NCBI GenBank assembly: GCA_030619215.1
Contig: JAUXBV010000139.1
Span: 1-7,719, forward strand
Origin: Fibrobacterota bacterium
Lineage (GTDB): Bacteria > Fibrobacterota > Chitinivibrionia > Chitinivibrionales > JANQEN01
Direction of reading: 5' to 3'
DNA: 7,719 nt
Shown here one piece after another: positions 4,919-7,719 of this stretch (the first letter of the stretch is position 1; each line of letters opens with the position of its first letter). The position numbers and the translations under genes were made by a program. Below the pieces are notes generated by a model. That model ran no database searches. It saw only the letters and a program-made list of their open reading frames with translations, and was not told the DNA's origin.

Positions 4919-7501
4919 TTAGGGGAGGGGGAGGTTCAATTTTCTACTCCCAACCCCTAATTTCCTTATCGCAAGCATAGTGACATCATCGTCAGCCTTC
5001 TTACCGTTGTTGCTGTGACGGCATATCATATCCTTGACCGTATCAATGGTAAACTGGGCACTGAACAGGGGTTGGGACAGCTTCTGCATAACTGTTTTTT
5101 CTCCGAGAAATTCTCCATCATTATCACGCACTTCGGTAACACCATCGGTCCATGCAAATAACATATCCCCGGCGGATAAATCCACGCTTGCAATATCAAA
5201 TGTACCGTTGGTATCTATTCCAACTGCAGGTCCTGTGGGACGGAGCCGGCTCCGCAAGCTTCCGCTGCTGAAAATGGCGGGAGGAGGATGCCCGGCATTG
5301 ACGTATGAAAGCTTCCCGGTCTCCGACTCAAGTATCCCATAGAACAGTGTCACATACATGTAAGGATATTTGCTGTGATGATTCTGGATAATGTAATTAT
5401 TTACAAAAGAAATGGTGCTGAGGAGGGAGTCATTATCTGCCCGCTGGCTTAATGCTCTTACCAGGGTTCGAACCAGCGCCATAAAGATTGCAGCGCCAAC
5501 GCTCTTCCCACAAACGTCGGCGATTACCAGAACAAGATGGTGCGGCGAAAGGAGAAACAGGTCATAAAAATCACCCGCGACTTCCTGCGCCGGCTGAAAA
5601 TGGGTTGCCAGATCCCAGCCGGGGATACGCGGCAGCGACAGGGGTAAAAATCCTGATTGTATCTGTTGGGCAAGGTCCAGCTCCCGCTTTATTGCGTCCA
5701 GGTACTCCTGCTCCTGGGCTCGAAGCCGTACAAGCTGCTGATTTGCAGATGCGATTGCATCGGCCTGCTTCTTAAGCCGTTGATATACCGATATACCCTC
5801 GACTGCACCGCTGATCATACTGCGAAGCGTCTTGAACATTGACGGGACACATTGGCGCCCCTCAAAAATGGCAGTCCCCAGGGTCTCGTTCTTAAATGAA
5901 AGCGCTTCTACCACCAAGCTCAGCTGTGTATCATCGTCCGGTAATGTACCGGGAGGAAGAAGCTGTATGCTTGGGAAAGAAATGCTATTTTTGAATTGTA
6001 AAGTATGCCCCTCTTCAAATGACAGAACCAGTTTCGATGTGGCATCTCCATTTCGCTCTTTGTCATTCAGGGTTATATAACAGCGCTTAAGGGGAATTGC
6101 AGGGAGGTATCGGTCAATAACTTCCCTCATCTCGATCAGGTCGGTAACTGTTGACAGCTCCTCACCGAACTGGACAATCATCTCGTGTTTCCGCTGGTTA
6201 GCGGTGCTCTTGCCTGCCCAATGCCTCAGTGCAAGGTCGCCGACAAACGCCTTACCATTTCCCATGAGCATCTCCAGAGTCAACCTGCTGTGATCATCGG
6301 TACAAAAGCCATAAATGGCTTTGCGTATCTCCTCCAGCGCGTCCTGCCACACTATCGGGTTATAGTCCACACGCATTGTTTTGTAAAGTATCTCTTCGAG
6401 CATCCGGTAGAAACCATCAGCGGACGCTCCGTGGCAGGCATTAAGAATAGTATCTGCAAGTGCAACAATATGACCATCGAGTGCCAGTTGATCAACAACC
6501 TTTTCACTGAGCCCCAGCACATCCAAAGCACGTTTTGCGAGCGCTTTCCTTATCTCATTGGGCATCCCGTCCTGCCTGACACCGGATACCGTATATGAAG
6601 GGACCGTCAGTTTGGGATTACGGCTCCCGCAGCCGCATGATTCCCCTATGTGAACTTTCGTATGGAGGAATATATTGTCCTGACCCAAAGTGCCATGGAC
6701 ATGACCGAGCACCATCTCTGCCGCATTGCGGCCCAGGTCGAACAGCGGCTGTACAACCGTGGTCAACGACGGGACTGCAAGATACGCCTCCTCTATGCCG
6801 TCAAATCCTGTGATGACAATATCATGGGGTATTCGAATGCCACGCTGGCCGGCCGCATCCAGACACCCCAGTGCCATCTCGTCATTGGCGCAAACCAGTG
6901 CATCGATCAGACCGGGATACCGGTCAAAAGCATTCATCGCGGCTTCAAAGCCGGATTCTCTGCTGAAATCTCCATAAAAAACCAGCTCTTCATCCTGCTC
7001 TCTTTTATGCGTATCCAAAGCTGCTTTAAATGCCTGCCATCGCTCTTCTGCCTCGACATTACCAACCGGCCCGCGAATAATGCCGCAGTGTCGTATGTCA
7101 TGCTCCTCAAAGAGGTGGGATAATAGAGCGGTAATTCCTGTTTTATTATGGATTTCTACGGAAGGAATCGAATTATTTATACAGCCGATTGAAACGATAG
7201 GCAATCCCGAAAACCCTTCAAGAAAATCATCGAACTCCTCCTCGGATACGAAACTGCCGATAGAGCTTGAAACAATGATACCGTCAAGGATTTCAGATGT
7301 GACGAGTCGATAGAGCTCGTTCTGCTGGTGCTCAAACTCGTTTAAGGGAGAAATACGCAGGCTCCCTCCGGAAAAGCAGATAAGGTTGGCGTTATGTAAC
7401 TCCAGTGTCGCTGCTACAGACCGGTATACCCTGGACTGATAAACACCTTCAAGCCCTTCGATAAGGAGCCCGATAGTACATCGTTTCGTACGGTTATTCA
7501 T
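4919..7501 (-). CDS. LacI/PurR-type sugar-sensor domain fused to SpoIIE (PP2C) phosphatase
   Basis: A cytoplasmic signalling protein of 860 residues with no signal peptide or membrane segment. Residues about 8-290 are a LacI/PurR-type periplasmic-binding-protein-like sensor (TIGLLIEG, LVCANDEMALGCLDAAGQRGIRIPHDIVITGFDG, LTTVVQPLFDLG), ending in ESCGCG. The DNA-binding headpiece is absent: the sensor starts almost at the N-terminus. Residues 297-436 are an unrecognised helical linker. Residues about 440-575 look GAF-like (QLLPPGTLP, LGTAIFEG). A coiled coil follows (about 573-612, KKQADAIASANQQLVRLRAQ), then a SpoIIE/PP2C Ser/Thr phosphatase domain (612-848). Its metal-binding aspartates are present: AGDFYD (D644, D647), IADVCGK (D662), WTDGVTE (D786) and ADDDVT (837-839), so it should be active. 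It likely senses a sugar and dephosphorylates an anti-sigma-antagonist-type partner, which is not in the window (inference). A GTG at 7513 is in frame, but AGGTGA favours ATG 7501. The last 13 residues (GVGSRKLNLPLP region) look like an added repeat-derived tail. Confidence 0.88.
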   Translation of the reverse strand: MNNRTKRCTIGLLIEGLEGVYQSRVYRSVAATLELHNANLICFSGGSLRISPLNEFEHQQNELYRLVTSEILDGIIVSSSIGSFVSEEEFDDFLEGFSGLPIVSIGCINNSIPSVEIHNKTGITALLSHLFEEHDIRHCGIIRGPVGNVEAEERWQAFKAALDTHKREQDEELVFYGDFSRESGFEAAMNAFDRYPGLIDALVCANDEMALGCLDAAGQRGIRIPHDIVITGFDGIEEAYLAVPSLTTVVQPLFDLGRNAAEMVLGHVHGTLGQDNIFLHTKVHIGESCGCGSRNPKLTVPSYTVSGVRQDGMPNEIRKALAKRALDVLGLSEKVVDQLALDGHIVALADTILNACHGASADGFYRMLEEILYKTMRVDYNPIVWQDALEEIRKAIYGFCTDDHSRLTLEMLMGNGKAFVGDLALRHWAGKSTANQRKHEMIVQFGEELSTVTDLIEMREVIDRYLPAIPLKRCYITLNDKERNGDATSKLVLSFEEGHTLQFKNSISFPSIQLLPPGTLPDDDTQLSLVVEALSFKNETLGTAIFEGRQCVPSMFKTLRSMISGAVEGISVYQRLKKQADAIASANQQLVRLRAQEQEYLDAIKRELDLAQQIQSGFLPLSLPRIPGWDLATHFQPAQEVAGDFYDLFLLSPHHLVLVIADVCGKSVGAAIFMALVRTLVRALSQRADNDSLLSTISFVNNYIIQNHHSKYPYMYVTLFYGILESETGKLSYVNAGHPPPAIFSSGSLRSRLRPTGPAVGIDTNGTFDIASVDLSAGDMLFAWTDGVTEVRDNDGEFLGEKTVMQKLSQPLFSAQFTIDTVKDMICRHSNNGKKADDDVTMLAIRKLGVGSRKLNLPLP

Positions 7502-7509
7502 TATGGAGT

Positions 7510-7515
7510 TCACCT
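7510..7515 (-). promoter_or_regulatory. Ribosome binding site that favours the phosphatase start at 7501
   Basis: On the minus strand AGGTGA stands eight bases before ATG 7501-7499, a good match to the end of the 16S-complementary AGGAGGTGA. The alternative GTG start (7513-7511) lies inside this AGGTGA and has no ribosome binding site of its own, so the shorter protein is preferred. Confidence 0.7.
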
Positions 7516-7543
7516 ATCGTCTGTTACAGGTTCATTGATTTAA

Positions 7544-7549
7544 ATTATA
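7544..7549 (-). promoter_or_regulatory. Candidate -10 box for the sensor-phosphatase gene
   Basis: TATAAT on the minus strand would give a transcript start near 7537 and a leader of about 36 bases before ATG 7501, with room for the ribosome binding site. No TTGACA-like -35 box lies 16-18 bases upstream. That position is instead taken by tandem GGTAAA words (7565-7580), suggesting an activator-dependent promoter or one using a different sigma factor. Confidence 0.5.
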
Positions 7550-7638
7550 TCCTCACCCGCAAGTCCTTTACCTTTACCTTCATTTGCATTAGGGGAGTTA
7601 AATTTGGCGGGATAATTATATGTATGGTCGGGTGAGGA

Positions 7639-7644
7639 TATAAT
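7639..7644 (+). promoter_or_regulatory. Candidate -10 box for a rightward transcript leaving the window
   Basis: TATAAT sits in the same 17-base context as the leftward box and would start transcription near 7650, reading out of the window. No good -35 is visible. Bases 7646-7719 are AT-rich with a T-run (7660-7667) and contain no gene start with a ribosome binding site, so the gene served would begin beyond the right edge. Confidence 0.35.
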
Positions 7645-7719
7645 TGAGAATTATGCACATTTTTTTTCTTTGAAAGTTCTATTTGTCTTGATTTTTTATT
7701 TATAAAAATCATCGTATTG

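Larger units (their letters stand above)
7543..7645. repeat. Perfect 17-base inverted repeat flanking a 69-base spacer
   Basis: The left arm AATTATATCCTCACCCG (7543-7559) is the exact reverse complement of the right arm CGGGTGAGGATATAATT (7629-7645). Pairing stops sharply at both ends. Each arm contains a TATAAT pointing outward. The spacer is AT-rich and includes GGCGGGATAATTATA (about 7607-7621), a partial third copy of the arm motif. No obvious target-site duplication flanks the pair. The best reading is a symmetric divergent promoter with identical regulator-contacted sequence at each -10 box; a miniature inverted-repeat element is the alternative. Confidence 0.8.

Noticed and set aside
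6185..6598. 137-codon plus-strand frame opposite the linker region
   Set aside because: Antisense to the phosphatase gene, with no domain or start signal.
6650..7123. 157-codon plus-strand frame opposite the sensor domain
   Set aside because: It is antisense to a well-supported LacI-like domain, has no recognisable motifs and no ribosome binding site; it mirrors the codon structure of the real gene.
7543..7645. Miniature transposable element with 17-base terminal inverted repeats
   Set aside because: No clear target-site duplication, and outward TATAAT boxes with a correctly spaced gene start fit a promoter better; kept only as an alternative.
7545..7712. 55-codon minus-strand frame from ATG 7712 to TAA 7547-7545
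   Set aside because: No ribosome binding site, low-complexity lysine- and isoleucine-rich protein, and it runs across the inverted repeat and the phosphatase -10 box.

Overview
The window looks like a chromosomal segment from a polysaccharide-degrading, Gram-negative-type bacterium. My best guess is Fibrobacterota, in the Chitinivibrio/Chitinispirillum direction. Three things suggest this. One gene encodes a fibro-slime domain protein. Two glycoside hydrolases end in beta-rich tails that resemble type IX secretion (T9SS) C-terminal sorting domains. The regulator couples a LacI-like sugar-sensor domain to a SpoIIE phosphatase, a style of fusion I associate with Fibrobacterota and Spirochaetes. 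The phylum assignment is inference from recalled family distributions; no rRNA or marker gene is present.

Layout. Bases 1-159 are an upstream leader with no recognisable gene. At 160-1248 (+) lies a secreted GH16 enzyme of agarase/porphyranase-like type with an intact EIDVIE active site. The 338-base gap that follows holds an orphan 66-codon fragment (1319-1519, +), apparently the sorting tail of a lost secreted protein. At 1587-2822 (+) lies a secreted GH5 enzyme with its own sorting tail. Its stop codon interlocks with that of the convergent fibro-slime gene (2819-4705, -): the tetranucleotide CTAG ends both. The 213-base gap at 4706-4918 holds two arrays of degenerate 7-base tandem repeats and a small palindrome. 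At 4919-7501 (-) lies a large cytoplasmic regulator: LacI/PurR-type ligand-binding domain without a DNA-binding headpiece, helical linker, GAF-like region, coiled coil and SpoIIE/PP2C phosphatase. Upstream of it, a perfect 17-base inverted repeat (7543-7559 and 7629-7645) carries a TATAAT in each arm, facing outward, and may be a symmetric divergent promoter.

How the parts may work together (inference). The two hydrolases would be exported and anchored or released through T9SS to cut a galactan or glucan-type polysaccharide. The fibro-slime protein would contribute carbohydrate binding or adhesion at the surface. The cytoplasmic sensor-phosphatase could read an imported sugar and signal through dephosphorylation of an anti-sigma-antagonist-type partner, which is not encoded here. 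No regulatory link between the sensor and the enzymes is proven by this sequence.

Two start codons are moved downstream of the longest open frames on ribosome-binding-site evidence: 4705 for the fibro-slime gene and 7501 for the phosphatase.
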